Shown piece by piece: positions 8,528-16,578 of a stretch of DNA of 64,000 nt. Below the pieces are notes generated by a model. The model had not been told where the DNA came from. It ran no database searches and saw nothing but the letters and a program-made list of their open reading frames with translations. This DNA comes from Curtobacterium sp. 'Ferrero' (GTDB lineage Bacteria; Actinomycetota; Actinomycetes; Actinomycetales; Microbacteriaceae), in the NCBI RefSeq assembly GCF_002412165.1, contig NZ_NXIA01000010.1:62001-126000 (forward strand). The letters run 5' to 3'. A program made the position numbers and the translations under genes. Positions within the stretch are counted from its first letter, which is position 1. Each line of letters starts with the position of its first letter.

Positions 8528-8638
8528 TCAGTCCCTCCGCCAGACGTCGAGCAGGAGCCTGACGACGGCCACGAGCAAGCTCGCGACCCCCAGCCAGGAC
8601 ACCCGACGCCTGGGCTCGGACCCGTTGTCGTTCGACAT
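8528..8638 (-). CDS. Putative 36-residue membrane microprotein
   Basis: A short reading frame that encodes a 36-residue peptide: a polar, basic start (MSNDNGSEPRRR), one hydrophobic helix (about residues 14-31), and a WRRD end. GGAGG lies 8 nt before the ATG, which is the main reason to believe it is translated. It ends just before a hairpin that would terminate it. No family recognised; too short for homology arguments. It could be a single-pass membrane protein or chance. Confidence 0.45.
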   Translation of the reverse strand: MSNDNGSEPRRRVSWLGVASLLVAVVRLLLDVWRRD

Positions 8639-8990
8639 CGAGACCACCTCCGGTGTCAGCGCCGGCGGACACGAGGAGCGGTGGTGCCGAGGGTGCGTCC
8701 GTGACCGGGGTCACGTATGCTGGCTCCGAGCGTTCCGCTCGGGACGTACGCGGTCCCTCTGCACTCCACTCGGAGAGCAACTCGAAGCCCATCACCGTTG
8801 CTGCGGTGGTGGGCTTCATCCTTGCCCGGGACGGTCGTCCGGCGAACCGCCGCCCCGCCCAACAGCCTAGGGCGTTGATGTGTGATGTTCCACGTGCGCT
8901 AGATTGGCCGCTGCCCGCGAAGTGGGGGCGCAAGTGATCGCAATGATGACGGGTCGTCAACTAGCGTGGTGGTGATCCAGGGGAGGAACG
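8639..8990. other. 352-bp intergenic region with promoter-like and RNA-like signals
   Basis: No convincing protein-coding gene. It holds a GTGACC/GGTCAC inverted repeat (8701-8714), a TATGCT hexamer (8716-8721), a short hairpin (8726-8742) and a long hairpin (8784-8817), listed separately as a possible small RNA. Beyond 8860 the sequence becomes visibly less GC-rich up to the nuclease gene, whose ribosome-binding site GGGGAGG lies just before 8991. Open frames on both strands here lack start signals and family features. Confidence 0.6.
8727..8825 (+). ncRNA. Possible small RNA
   Basis: A -10-like TATGCT at 8716-8721 would start a transcript near 8727. The transcript would begin with a 7-bp hairpin (8726-8742, loop TTC) and end with a 13-bp hairpin (8784-8796 with 8805-8817, one G-U pair) followed by AUCCUUG. 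A start signal, 5' stem and terminator-like 3' stem about 95 nt apart is the layout of an independent small RNA. No known family recognised (not tmRNA, 6S, 4.5S or 6C). It might alternatively be a leader of the downstream nuclease gene. Confidence 0.3.
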
Positions 8991-10088
8991 ATGGAGTTCG
9001 AAGAGCGTCTCGCGGCGCTGGCGACGAAGGTGCAGAACCAGCGTGACGCAATCCAGACCGAGGAAGCGACGAAGAACGCGTTCGTGATGCCGTTCATCTC
9101 GACGATCCTCGGCTACGACGTGTTCAACCCGCTCGAGGTCGTACCGGAGTTCACGGCCGACGTCGGGGTGAAACGTGGCGAGAAGGTCGACTACGCGATC
9201 ATGCGCGACGGCGAGGTGCAGATCCTCATCGAGTGCAAGAAGTCGTCGGGCCAGCTGACGGTCGAGAACGCGGCGCAGTTGTTCCGCTACTTCTCGGTCA
9301 CGAACGCACGCATCGCGGTTCTGACGAACGGCGAGGTCTACAACTTCTACACGGACCTCGATGCGCCGAACAAGATGGACGACCGGCCGTTCCTCGTCCT
9401 CGACCTCGCCGACATCGACGAGACTCTGCTTCCGGAACTCCGCAAGCTGACGAAGGACGTCTTCGACCTCGACTCGGTCATCAGTGCTGCCGAGGAACTC
9501 AAGTACGTGGGCGCCATCAAGCGGGCGATCGCCGCGCAGTTCCGCGAGCCGGAGGAGGACTTCGTCCGTCTCTTCGCGTCGCGCGTCTACGACGGTCGCT
9601 TCACCCAGGAGGCGCGGACCCAGTTCACGACGCTCGTCGCGAAGGCGTCGAAGCAGTTCCTGAACGAGCAGGTGAACGACCGGCTGAAGACGGCGCTCGG
9701 CGCGTCCTACAGTGCGCCGGTCGGCGCGGAATCGCCCGCCGAAGCCGTGACGAGTGCACCGGTCGCGGAAGGCGATCTCGACCGCGACACCGAGATCGAG
9801 ACCACGCTCGAGGAGCTCGAGGGGTACCAGATCGTCAAGGCCATCGCCTGCAGCGAGGTCAAGCCGGACCGCATCGCGCACCGTGACCAGAAGTCGTACT
9901 TCGCGGTGTTGCTCGACGACAACAACCGGAAGCCCATCGCCCGGCTCTGGTTCAACGGCAAGAAGCAGAAGTACCTCGGTCTCTTCGACGAGAACAAGGT
10001 CGAGACGAAGCACCCGATCGACGCGCTCGACGACATCTACCTGCACGCCAACGCCATCCGAGAGGCGGTGGCACGGTTGGCCTCCTGA
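8991..10088 (+). CDS. Stand-alone HsdR N-terminal-type restriction endonuclease
   Basis: A 365-residue protein whose first 160 residues match the nuclease domain of type I restriction subunit R (HSDR_N). It has a PD-(D/E)xK core: D67 in KVDYAIM, then E81-C82-K83 in LIECKK, with the conserved Glu pair near residue 24. The helicase motor, HsdM and HsdS are absent here. The C-terminal part (about 260-365) is a separate alpha/beta region with RLWFNGKKQKYLGLF. Such short proteins occur in many bacteria and are annotated as type I restriction endonucleases of unknown role. Base composition is lower in GC (74 of 120 over 9001-9120) than its neighbours, suggesting transfer. Ribosome-binding site GGGGAGG. 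Confidence 0.85.
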   Translation: MEFEERLAALATKVQNQRDAIQTEEATKNAFVMPFISTILGYDVFNPLEVVPEFTADVGVKRGEKVDYAIMRDGEVQILIECKKSSGQLTVENAAQLFRYFSVTNARIAVLTNGEVYNFYTDLDAPNKMDDRPFLVLDLADIDETLLPELRKLTKDVFDLDSVISAAEELKYVGAIKRAIAAQFREPEEDFVRLFASRVYDGRFTQEARTQFTTLVAKASKQFLNEQVNDRLKTALGASYSAPVGAESPAEAVTSAPVAEGDLDRDTEIETTLEELEGYQIVKAIACSEVKPDRIAHRDQKSYFAVLLDDNNRKPIARLWFNGKKQKYLGLFDENKVETKHPIDALDDIYLHANAIREAVARLAS

Positions 10089-10127
10089 CGGTGGGTCCCC
10101 TCGCCGCTCGAGCCGTAGGCTGGGACG

Positions 10128-10928
10128 ATGCCGCGGACCTTCGCCCTCGTCGCGATCGGCGTCGTCGCCGGGCTCCTCTCCGGGCTGTTCGGCGTCGGCG
10201 GCGGGGTCGTGGTCGTCCCGGCGCTCATGGCGTTCGCGCACATGGACCAGCGCCGAGCATCTGCGACCTCGCTCGTGGCCATCGCACCCGCGGCGGTCGT
10301 CGGAGCGGCGACGTACGCCGTGCAGGGCGAGGTGCACTGGCTCGCGGCGCTGACCCTCGCGGTCGGCAGCGTCGTCGGCGCCCCGATCGGCGCCCGACTG
10401 CTCCGGACGATCCCACTGCGGGTCCTCCCGTGGATCTTCGTGGGCTTCATCGTCGTCGTGCTCGTGTCGCTGTTCACGTCGGTGCCCACCCGCGGCGGGG
10501 ACGTGCGCTTCGGGGTGGTCGAGGCGGCGGTGCTGCTCGTGCTCGGCCTGCTCTCGGGCGTGCTCTCCGGACTGGTCGGGGTCGGTGGCGGGGTGGTGAT
10601 CGTGCCCGGTCTGGAGGTCGCGCTCGGCGCCGGGGACCTGCTCGCGAAGGGCACCTCCCTGTTGACGATGGTCCCGACGACAATCTCGGGCACCGTCGCG
10701 AACCTCCGACGTCGCGCGGTGGACCTGCGCGTCGGGCTCACGGTCGGCATCACAGCGGCGGTGTGCTCACCGGTCGGCGCGGGCATCGCGCGGCTCGTCG
10801 ACCCGCGGGTCGGCACGTGGATGTTCGCGGCGTTCCTGGTGGTCGTCGCGGTGCTCGTGCTGCGGCGCGGAGCGCGCACCCGCCGGGACCGGCCCACCCC
10901 GGTCGGGACGGACGGGGAGACCGCGTGA
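10128..10928 (+). CDS. Sulfite exporter TauE/SafE family permease
   Basis: A 266-residue polytopic membrane protein (about eight helices) of the TauE/SafE family, transporters linked to sulfite or organosulfonate export. The internal duplication is visible: SGLFGVGGG at residues 18-26 and SGLVGVGGG in the second half, each followed by VVVVPAL/VVIVPGL. The ATG has the -10 hexamer TAGGCT (10116-10121) 6 nt upstream, so the mRNA should be leaderless. The last codon overlaps the next gene by 4 bases (GTGA), indicating translational coupling. Confidence 0.9.
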   Translation: MPRTFALVAIGVVAGLLSGLFGVGGGVVVVPALMAFAHMDQRRASATSLVAIAPAAVVGAATYAVQGEVHWLAALTLAVGSVVGAPIGARLLRTIPLRVLPWIFVGFIVVVLVSLFTSVPTRGGDVRFGVVEAAVLLVLGLLSGVLSGLVGVGGGVVIVPGLEVALGAGDLLAKGTSLLTMVPTTISGTVANLRRRAVDLRVGLTVGITAAVCSPVGAGIARLVDPRVGTWMFAAFLVVVAVLVLRRGARTRRDRPTPVGTDGETA

Positions 10929-11551
10929 CGGGCCTCCAGGCCGAGGACGTGCTCGCCGCACTCGCCCGCACAACCGGCGACGTCGCCTCCGCCCGCCGCG
11001 TGGCGCGGCGCTTCGCCGCCCTCGACGAGGGCGAGCGGTCGGCGCTGCTCTGGAGCGAGGACCCCGGCGCCCGGCTGGTCGCGGTGCTGCTGCTCGTGCA
11101 GGCGATGCGCGATTCGCCCGACGAGGAGCTGACCGAGGAGTACCTCGCGGCGGCGAAGGCGGAGCGGTTCGACGACCCGGTGCTCGTCGACCTCGCGGCC
11201 GAGGAACTGGTCGGTGCACCGCTGGTCCGCGGGGCGTCGACGGGTCACCTCTTCGCGCTGGCGAAGTCGGACGTCGCGACCGTGCGGCGGATCGCCGTGG
11301 TCGCGCCCCTCGCGTTCGTGAAGCAGGGCGACGCCGAGGTCGCGCTCGGGATCGCGGGCCGGCTGGTCCGGGAGCGCGGGGACACGGTGCAGTCCGCGAT
11401 CGGACGGGTCCTCCGCGAGGTCGGCAAGCGGGCGTCCGAGCCGGCGCTGATCGACTTCCTGGAGCGGCAGGGTCGGTTCCTGTCGCCCGCTGCGCGCGCG
11501 ACGGCGACGGAACACCTGCCGCCCGCCGAACGGGACCGCCTGCGCGGGTGA
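10925..11551 (+). CDS. DNA alkylation repair (AlkD-like HEAT-repeat) protein
   Basis: A 208-residue all-helical protein resembling AlkC/AlkD DNA glycosylases, which remove alkylated bases through HEAT-like repeats. Visible pieces are LWSEDPGARLVAVLLLVQ, DDPVLVDLAAEEL, DVATVRRIAVVAPLAFVKQGD and VQSAIGRVLREVGKRASEPALIDFL, in the order expected. Length fits the short actinobacterial branch. Start GTG overlaps the TauE/SafE stop by 4 nt. A bulged hairpin terminator follows (11551-11587). Confidence 0.8.
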   Translation: MTGLQAEDVLAALARTTGDVASARRVARRFAALDEGERSALLWSEDPGARLVAVLLLVQAMRDSPDEELTEEYLAAAKAERFDDPVLVDLAAEELVGAPLVRGASTGHLFALAKSDVATVRRIAVVAPLAFVKQGDAEVALGIAGRLVRERGDTVQSAIGRVLREVGKRASEPALIDFLERQGRFLSPAARATATEHLPPAERDRLRG

Positions 11552-11587
11552 CGGACGGGAGGCGCGGCTCGCCTCCGCCGCGTCCGT
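11551..11587. terminator. Bulged hairpin terminator
   Basis: Outer arms 11551-11557 and 11581-11587 pair, then inner arms 11558-11564 and 11570-11576 with a 5-base loop; a 4-base bulge (11577-11580) interrupts. It begins at the last base of the AlkD-like gene and shares the ACGGACGGGAGGC opening with the terminator at 4422. Confidence 0.6.
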
Positions 11588-11634
11588 TCCGCCCGACGCT
11601 GGTGCGGTCGAGGGCCACGGCCTAGCCTGTCCGG

Positions 11635-12534
11635 GTGTCCTCCGACGTGCACGCCGACGTGCCCCGCATCGACGCGGGCCTCGTGCGCCGGCTGGTCCGC
11701 GAGCAGTTCCCGGCGTGGGCGCAGCTGCCGGTCCGGGAGGTCGCGCACCAGGGGTGGGACAACCGGACGTTCCGCCTCGGCGACGACCTGAGCGTCCGGC
11801 TGCCGAGCGCCGCGGGGTACGTCCCCGCGGTCGAGAAGGAGCAGCGGGCGCTCCCCGTGCTCGCGGCCGCGCTCGACGTGCCGGTGCCGGAGCCGGTCGC
11901 CCTCGGGGCTCCGGGAGCCGGCTACCCCTTCCCGTGGTCGGTCCGCCGGTGGCTGCCCGGCCGGGTCGTCGCCGCCCTGCCCGATGTCGACCGCTCGGCC
12001 CTGGCGGCCGACGTCGCGGCGGTGCTGCGGCAGCTCCGGGCGGTCCCGACCGACGGCGGACCCGCCGCCGGGGCGCACTCGTTCCACCGCGGCGAACACC
12101 CCTCCCACTACGCGTCGGAGGTGGTCGCTGCCCTCGACACCCTCAGGACGGCGGTCGACCGTGACGCGTGCGAGGCCGTCTGGCGGGCCGCCGAGGCGAG
12201 CCGGTGGGAGGGCCCGCCGGTGTGGTTCCACGGCGACGTCGCGCCCGGGAACCTGCTCGTCGACGACCGTGGACGGCTCAGCGCGCTCATCGACTTCGGC
12301 ACGTGCGGGGTCGGCGACCCGGCGTGCGACCTCGTGTTCGCGTGGACGTCCCTCGACGTGCCGGCGCGTCGGGTCCTCCGCGACGCGGTCGGGTCGGACG
12401 ACGGGACGTGGGCGCGGGCCCGTGCCTGGGCGCTGTGGAAGGCGCTCATCATGCTCGCGGGGAGCGCCGGCCCCGGCGACCGCACCGAGCACGAGGCCGT
12501 CCTGCGGGCCGTGCTCGCCGACCCCGTGGCGTGA
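11635..12534 (+). CDS. Aminoglycoside phosphotransferase (APH) family kinase
   Basis: A 299-residue protein-kinase-fold small-molecule phosphotransferase. Key residues are visible: the catalytic loop HGDVAPGN (199-206) and the DFG-like DFGTCGVGDPACDL (from 220). A VEKEQRALPVL segment supplies the N-lobe Glu. APH-family proteins phosphorylate aminoglycosides, macrolides or metabolites such as choline or homoserine; the substrate cannot be read from sequence, so this is not evidence of drug resistance. GTG start with TAGCCT (11623-11628) 6 nt upstream: leaderless. Confidence 0.88.
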   Translation: MSSDVHADVPRIDAGLVRRLVREQFPAWAQLPVREVAHQGWDNRTFRLGDDLSVRLPSAAGYVPAVEKEQRALPVLAAALDVPVPEPVALGAPGAGYPFPWSVRRWLPGRVVAALPDVDRSALAADVAAVLRQLRAVPTDGGPAAGAHSFHRGEHPSHYASEVVAALDTLRTAVDRDACEAVWRAAEASRWEGPPVWFHGDVAPGNLLVDDRGRLSALIDFGTCGVGDPACDLVFAWTSLDVPARRVLRDAVGSDDGTWARARAWALWKALIMLAGSAGPGDRTEHEAVLRAVLADPVA

Positions 12535-12562
12535 CCGGCCCGACGTGACGGACCGGGTCACG
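12530..12562. terminator. Weak hairpin between convergent genes
   Basis: Seven-bp arms (CGTGACC at 12530-12536 and GGTCACG at 12556-12562) overlap the end of the APH gene and precede the stop of the deacetylase gene. A possible bidirectional terminator; modest support. Confidence 0.35.
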
Positions 12563-12578
12563 GGACGACGGCGGTCGG

Positions 12579-13415
12579 TCAGCGCAGGAAGACGTCGTCG
12601 AGCGTGTAGGTGCCGAGCCGGCGCTCCCGGAGCAGACGACCGAGTCGGGGGAGCGCGCCGATCGTCCCGGGGTGGTTCGCGTGGCCGATCACGATGCGGC
12701 CCGCGGTGAACCACTGGTCGGCGAACCCGACGATCTGCCCGGCGTCGATGTCGCCCGAGTCCGCGAGCGTGCCGTACCAGAGCAGCGGGGTGGTGTAGCC
12801 GACACGGGCGGCAGCGGCGTCGACCCGAGCGTCGTGGTAACCGTACGGCGGACGGAAGTACGGACGCGCGTCGACACCGAACGTGCGCTGGATGAAGTCG
12901 TGGTTCCGCATGAGCTCGTCCTCGATCGCCTGGTCGGAGAGCTTCGTGAGGGCCGGGTGGTCCCAGGTGTGGTTGCCGATCTGCACCTGGCCCGACTCGA
13001 CCAGCGGTCGGAGCACGTCGGCGTGCTCGGTCCACGACGGCCGGACGCCGTTGACGAAGAACGTCAGACGGGTGCCGGTCTCGGCCGCGAACGCCGCGTA
13101 CGCCGCCACCACGGCCGGGGACGCCCCGTCGTCGACCGTCCACGCGATGCCCGGGGTGCCCGTCGGAAGCGCCGTGACGGTTCCCGCCGGGAGCGGGCGT
13201 CGGGTCACCGCGGCTCGTGTCCACGTCGGCGTCGGGGTCGGCGCAGCCGTCGCCGTCGCGCTCGGCGTCCGTGTGGGGGTGCGGTCCGTCGACGGGGACG
13301 CGGAGGGGTCCGCCTGCCGTCGTGCGCCGTCAGGTGCACAGGCGGCGAGTGCCCCGGCAGCGAGGAGCGCTCCCGCTCTGGCGAGGAGCGTGCGGCGGGT
13401 CGTGCGTGCGTCCAT
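12579..13415 (-). CDS. Polysaccharide deacetylase family lipoprotein
   Basis: A 278-residue exported NodB-fold deacetylase. The N-terminus RTTRRTLLARAG...GALAAC has a lipobox with Cys26, so it should be lipid-anchored outside the membrane; the RR pair leaves Tat export possible. A Ser/Thr/Pro-rich linker (30-66) follows. Catalytic features: D95-D96 (TVDDG), metal ligands H149 and H153 (NHTWDH), and RPPYGYHD at 188-195. It should remove acetyl groups from a cell-wall or capsule glycan. The start at 13415 is backed by GATGCT (13423-13428) 7 nt upstream; 13424 is an alternative in-frame ATG. Confidence 0.9.
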   Translation of the reverse strand: MDARTTRRTLLARAGALLAAGALAACAPDGARRQADPSASPSTDRTPTRTPSATATAAPTPTPTWTRAAVTRRPLPAGTVTALPTGTPGIAWTVDDGASPAVVAAYAAFAAETGTRLTFFVNGVRPSWTEHADVLRPLVESGQVQIGNHTWDHPALTKLSDQAIEDELMRNHDFIQRTFGVDARPYFRPPYGYHDARVDAAAARVGYTTPLLWYGTLADSGDIDAGQIVGFADQWFTAGRIVIGHANHPGTIGALPRLGRLLRERRLGTYTLDDVFLR

Positions 13416-13672
13416 CGGGGACAGCATCCGGTCCGGTGCGGTCGGCGCGCATCGCCGCGGCGGACGATCCGGGTGGTCGGTCGGCCACGAACGGGTCGCC
13501 GATCGGCCGGAGGCCGAGCCGCGGCCGGGCGTCCGGCCGGCGGCGGACGGCGCGGCCGGTGCCGCGTCGAGCGGATCACGCTGGGAAGCCGCCACGGGGC
13601 GGACGGGTACCGACGTGGGGAGACGAGCCGTGCCTCCCGGCCGGCCCGGAACGACCACGAGAGGAACGCGAC

Positions 13673-14866
13673 GTGCGCGCACTCACCTGGCAGGGCACCG
13701 AGAAGGTGTCCGTCGAGACCGTCCCCGACCCGACCATCCAGGAGCCGACCGACGCGATCGTGCGGATCACCTCCACGGCGATCTGCGGGTCCGACCTGCA
13801 CCTGTACCGGGTGCTCGGCCCGTTCATCGACCGGGGCGACGTCCTCGGCCACGAGCCGATGGGCATCGTCGAGGAGGTCGGCTCCGGCGTCACGAACCTG
13901 CGGGTCGGCGACCGTGTGGTCATCCCGTTCAACATCTCGTGCGGGCACTGCTTCATGTGTCGCAACGGCCTGCAGTCCCAGTGCGAGACGACCCAGGTGA
14001 CCGAGTACGGCACCGGCGCCTCGCTCTTCGGGTACACGAAGATGTACGGCCAGGTCCCCGGTGGGCAGGCCGAGTACCTCCGCGTGCCGCACGCCGACTA
14101 CGGGCCGATCGTCGTCCCGGACGACGGCACCCCCGACGACCGCTGGCTGTTCCTGAGCGACATCCTCCCCACGGCGTGGCAGGCCGTGCAGTACGCCGAC
14201 GTGCCGGAGGGCGGGACGCTCGCGGTGCTCGGCCTCGGCCCGGTCGGGCAGTTCGCCGCCCGGATCGGCCGGCACCTCGGGTACCGGGTGCTCGCCGTCG
14301 ACCCCGAGCAGGTCCGGCGTGATCTCGGCGCGGCCCACGGCACGGAGGTGTTCGACCTGTCCGACGACCTCGTGCCGCAGCTGGTCGACCTGACCGACGG
14401 CCGCGGACCCGACGGGGTCGTGGACGCGGTCGGCATGGAGGCGCACGGCAACCCGGTCGCCGGATTCGCGCAGCGCGCCGCCGGACTGCTGCCCGACGGG
14501 CTCGCACAGAAGGCGATCGAGACCGCCGGGGTCGACCGGCTCGCGGCCGTGCACACCGCCATCGACCTCGTCCGCCGGGGCGGCACGGTGTCGCTCAGCG
14601 GCGTGTACGGCGGGATGGCCGACCCGATGCCGATGATGACCCTGTTCGACAAGCAGATCACCGTCCGTGAGGGGCAGTGCAACGTGAAGCGCTGGATCGA
14701 CGACATCATGCCGCTCGTGTCCGACCCGTCGGACCCGCTCGGCACCCTCGACCTGACGTCGCACCGGGTGTCGCTCGAGGACGCCCCGCGCATGTACGAG
14801 GTCTTCCAGAAGAAGGAGGACGACTGCGTCAAGGTCGTCCTCGACCCGACCCTGAGCCCGGCGTGA
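13673..14866 (+). CDS. Zinc-dependent alcohol dehydrogenase (formaldehyde dehydrogenase-like)
   Basis: A 397-residue medium-chain dehydrogenase. The catalytic zinc site is C38 (ICGSD), H60 and E61 (GHE). The structural zinc cysteines are C90, C93, C96 and C104 (SCGHCFMCRNGLQSQC). The NAD-binding turn is GLGPVG. The long form with DPMPMMTLFDKQITVREGQ resembles glutathione-independent formaldehyde dehydrogenases and related actinobacterial enzymes; the substrate is not proven. A GAGAGGA element is centred about 10 nt before the GTG. The 257-bp gap upstream, shared with the divergent deacetylase, shows nothing else. Confidence 0.92.
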   Translation: MRALTWQGTEKVSVETVPDPTIQEPTDAIVRITSTAICGSDLHLYRVLGPFIDRGDVLGHEPMGIVEEVGSGVTNLRVGDRVVIPFNISCGHCFMCRNGLQSQCETTQVTEYGTGASLFGYTKMYGQVPGGQAEYLRVPHADYGPIVVPDDGTPDDRWLFLSDILPTAWQAVQYADVPEGGTLAVLGLGPVGQFAARIGRHLGYRVLAVDPEQVRRDLGAAHGTEVFDLSDDLVPQLVDLTDGRGPDGVVDAVGMEAHGNPVAGFAQRAAGLLPDGLAQKAIETAGVDRLAAVHTAIDLVRRGGTVSLSGVYGGMADPMPMMTLFDKQITVREGQCNVKRWIDDIMPLVSDPSDPLGTLDLTSHRVSLEDAPRMYEVFQKKEDDCVKVVLDPTLSPA

Positions 14867-14927
14867 TGCGGGGGCTGAGCGTGCCGGGCGGACCGTGCCG
14901 GGCCGGCCGGACGATCGGGGCGCGCTG

Positions 14928-15980
14928 ATGCGGATCGTGGTCGTCGGCGCGACCGGCAACGTCGGCACCGCGCTGCTGCGGCGGCTCGCTGCCGCACGCC
15001 TGGCCGGCGAGGGCCGCGCCGGCGAGGGGCTCGAGGTCGTCGGGGTCGCGCGTCGGCTCCCGGACGCCCGGGTGGCCCCGTACGACGTCGCGACCTGGCA
15101 TGCGATCGACGTCGGGGACCCGTCCGCGGTCGCCGAGCTGCGGGCCGTCCTGCACGGCGCGGACGCCGTGGTCCACCTCGCCTGGGCCTTGCAGCCGACG
15201 CACGACATCCCCGCGCAGCGGCGCACCGACGTCGACGGACAGGCGCACGTGCTCGAGGCGGCCGTCGGTGCCGGTGTGCCGCACGTGGTCGTCGCATCCT
15301 CCGTGGGGGCCTACCGCCCGGTGACGCCGGACGGCAAGCGCACCCCGGTGGACGAGACGTGGCCGGCGACCGGCATCCCGACCGCGACGTACTCGCGCCA
15401 CAAGGCCGAGGACGAGACCGCGCTCGACGCGTTCGAGGCCGCGCACCCCCACCTCACCGTGACCCGCCTCCGGCCGGGACTCGTCTTCCAGCGGGGTGCC
15501 GCCGCAGAGCTCCGGGGGCTGTTCCTCGGGCACCTCGTGCCGATGCGGATCGTGCGGTGGGTGCGCTGGGCGGTCCTGCCCCTGCCGTACCCGTTCGTGT
15601 TCCAGGCCGTGCACGCCGACGACCTCGCCGACGCGTACTGGCGGGTCGTCGACCAGCGGGCCGGCGGAGCGTTCAACGTCGCCGCGTCCCCGGTGCTCAC
15701 GCCGCCCCGGATCGCCCGGGTGCTCGGCATGCGTGGCGCGGTGCGGATCCCGCTGCGTCTACTGCGCTCGGTCGTGACGCTGACGTGGCGGCTCCGGCTG
15801 CAGCCGACGGACGCGGGGTGGATCGACATCGCCGCGGGCGTGCCGGTCATGCGGACGGACCGTGCCCGGTCCGTGCTCGGGTGGGAGGCCCGGCACACTG
15901 CCGAGGAGGCGCTCGGCGAGCTCGTGGCCGGGTTCGCCGACGGTGCGAGCGTCCCGGCGTCGGGGCCGCTGCGCGGGTGA
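14928..15980 (+). CDS. NAD(P)-dependent epimerase/dehydratase family protein
   Basis: A 350-residue extended short-chain dehydrogenase. The Rossmann motif GATGNVG (7-13) starts the protein. SSVGAYRP supplies the Ser region and YSRHKAED the Tyr-x3-Lys pair. The C-terminal half binds the sugar-nucleotide or other substrate, unknown here. No clear ribosome-binding site; it starts 61 bases after the dehydrogenase stop and may be read through from it. Confidence 0.85.
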   Translation: MRIVVVGATGNVGTALLRRLAAARLAGEGRAGEGLEVVGVARRLPDARVAPYDVATWHAIDVGDPSAVAELRAVLHGADAVVHLAWALQPTHDIPAQRRTDVDGQAHVLEAAVGAGVPHVVVASSVGAYRPVTPDGKRTPVDETWPATGIPTATYSRHKAEDETALDAFEAAHPHLTVTRLRPGLVFQRGAAAELRGLFLGHLVPMRIVRWVRWAVLPLPYPFVFQAVHADDLADAYWRVVDQRAGGAFNVAASPVLTPPRIARVLGMRGAVRIPLRLLRSVVTLTWRLRLQPTDAGWIDIAAGVPVMRTDRARSVLGWEARHTAEEALGELVAGFADGASVPASGPLRG

Positions 15981-16010
15981 GGCGGGGAGGCGGTCGGGCG
16001 CGGCGTTGCG

Positions 16011-16102
16011 GGCCGTTCCGCTCGTGGTCGGCCGTTCCGCTCGTGATGAGCCGATTCGCTCGTGGGGAGCCGTTCCTTCCGGCTCCCCACGAGCGGATCG
16101 GC
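16011..16102. repeat. 19-bp direct repeats ending in an inverted copy (REP-like)
   Basis: Three direct copies of a 19-base unit of the form GGCCGTTCCGCTCGTGRTS start at 16011, 16030 and 16049, followed by the start of a fourth. An inverted copy occupies about 16083-16102. The third copy and the inverted copy form a 22-bp stem with one mismatch (16050-16071 with 16081-16102, loop 9). It lies between the epimerase gene and the SHOCT gene. Confidence 0.7.
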
Positions 16103-16232
16103 TTCGTACTGCAGGCGTGATGGGAAGGACCGACCCTCGCCGGACTGGGCTCCGAGCGGCGTTCCCGTCGCCGGGCGCCACCGGGACGCACGCAGACGGT
16201 ACGATCAGCGCGTCCGACGAAGGGGGACGACC

Positions 16233-16556
16233 GTGTTCGGAGATCTGTGGGGTGGCGACGGCGGACTGTTCGTCGGCGCGTTCGGAGCGTTGTTCGGCAT
16301 CGCGAGCGTGGTGGTCGGCCTCGGGTTCGTGGCCGTCATCGTGACGGTCGTGGTCCGCAGCAGCCGGATGGCGAAGCGGGGGCAGAACCCGTTCACGCTG
16401 CAGGAGGACCTCGCCCACCAGGCGATGCAGAGCCAGGCGTTCGCGCCCGCGACGTCGCTCGAACAGCGGCTCGCTGAGCTCGACGACCTCCACGCCCGTG
16501 GTGTCATCTCCGACGACGAGCACCGGGCCGCCCGGGCGGACGCCCTCGGCGGGTGA
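16233..16556 (+). CDS. SHOCT domain membrane protein
   Basis: A 107-residue protein with one transmembrane helix (about 15-42, rich in Val/Ile/Gly) and a C-terminal SHOCT motif (about 75-105: LEQRLAELDDLHARGVIS then DEEHRAAR-like). SHOCT is a short oligomerisation motif found at the ends of actinobacterial membrane proteins. The GTG start has AGGGGGA at 16221-16227, 5 nt upstream. TACGAT at 16200-16205 is a possible -10 element. Confidence 0.85.
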   Translation: MFGDLWGGDGGLFVGAFGALFGIASVVVGLGFVAVIVTVVVRSSRMAKRGQNPFTLQEDLAHQAMQSQAFAPATSLEQRLAELDDLHARGVISDDEHRAARADALGG

Positions 16557-16578
16557 GCCCCCGCCGTAGGGTGGACGG

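Noticed and set aside
8653..8937. 94-codon plus-strand frame in the gap before the nuclease gene
   Set aside because: No ribosome-binding site or -10 at leaderless spacing, no recognisable fold; the stem-loops there suggest RNA instead.
8991..10088. Complete type I restriction-modification system
   Set aside because: No HsdM, HsdS or helicase motor in the flanking genes; only an N-terminal-type nuclease is present.
11635..12534. Antibiotic resistance gene (aminoglycoside phosphotransferase)
   Set aside because: Only the family fold is seen; chromosomal APH-family kinases mostly have metabolic substrates, and there is no mobile-element context.
13416..13682. N-terminal extension of the polysaccharide deacetylase to 13682
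   Set aside because: The extra 89 residues are Pro/Arg-rich and would bury the signal peptide and lipobox; GATGCT 7 nt before 13415 supports the shorter form.
16011..16102. tRNA or other structured RNA gene
   Set aside because: Simple direct/inverted repeat with a single long stem; no cloverleaf or known RNA features.
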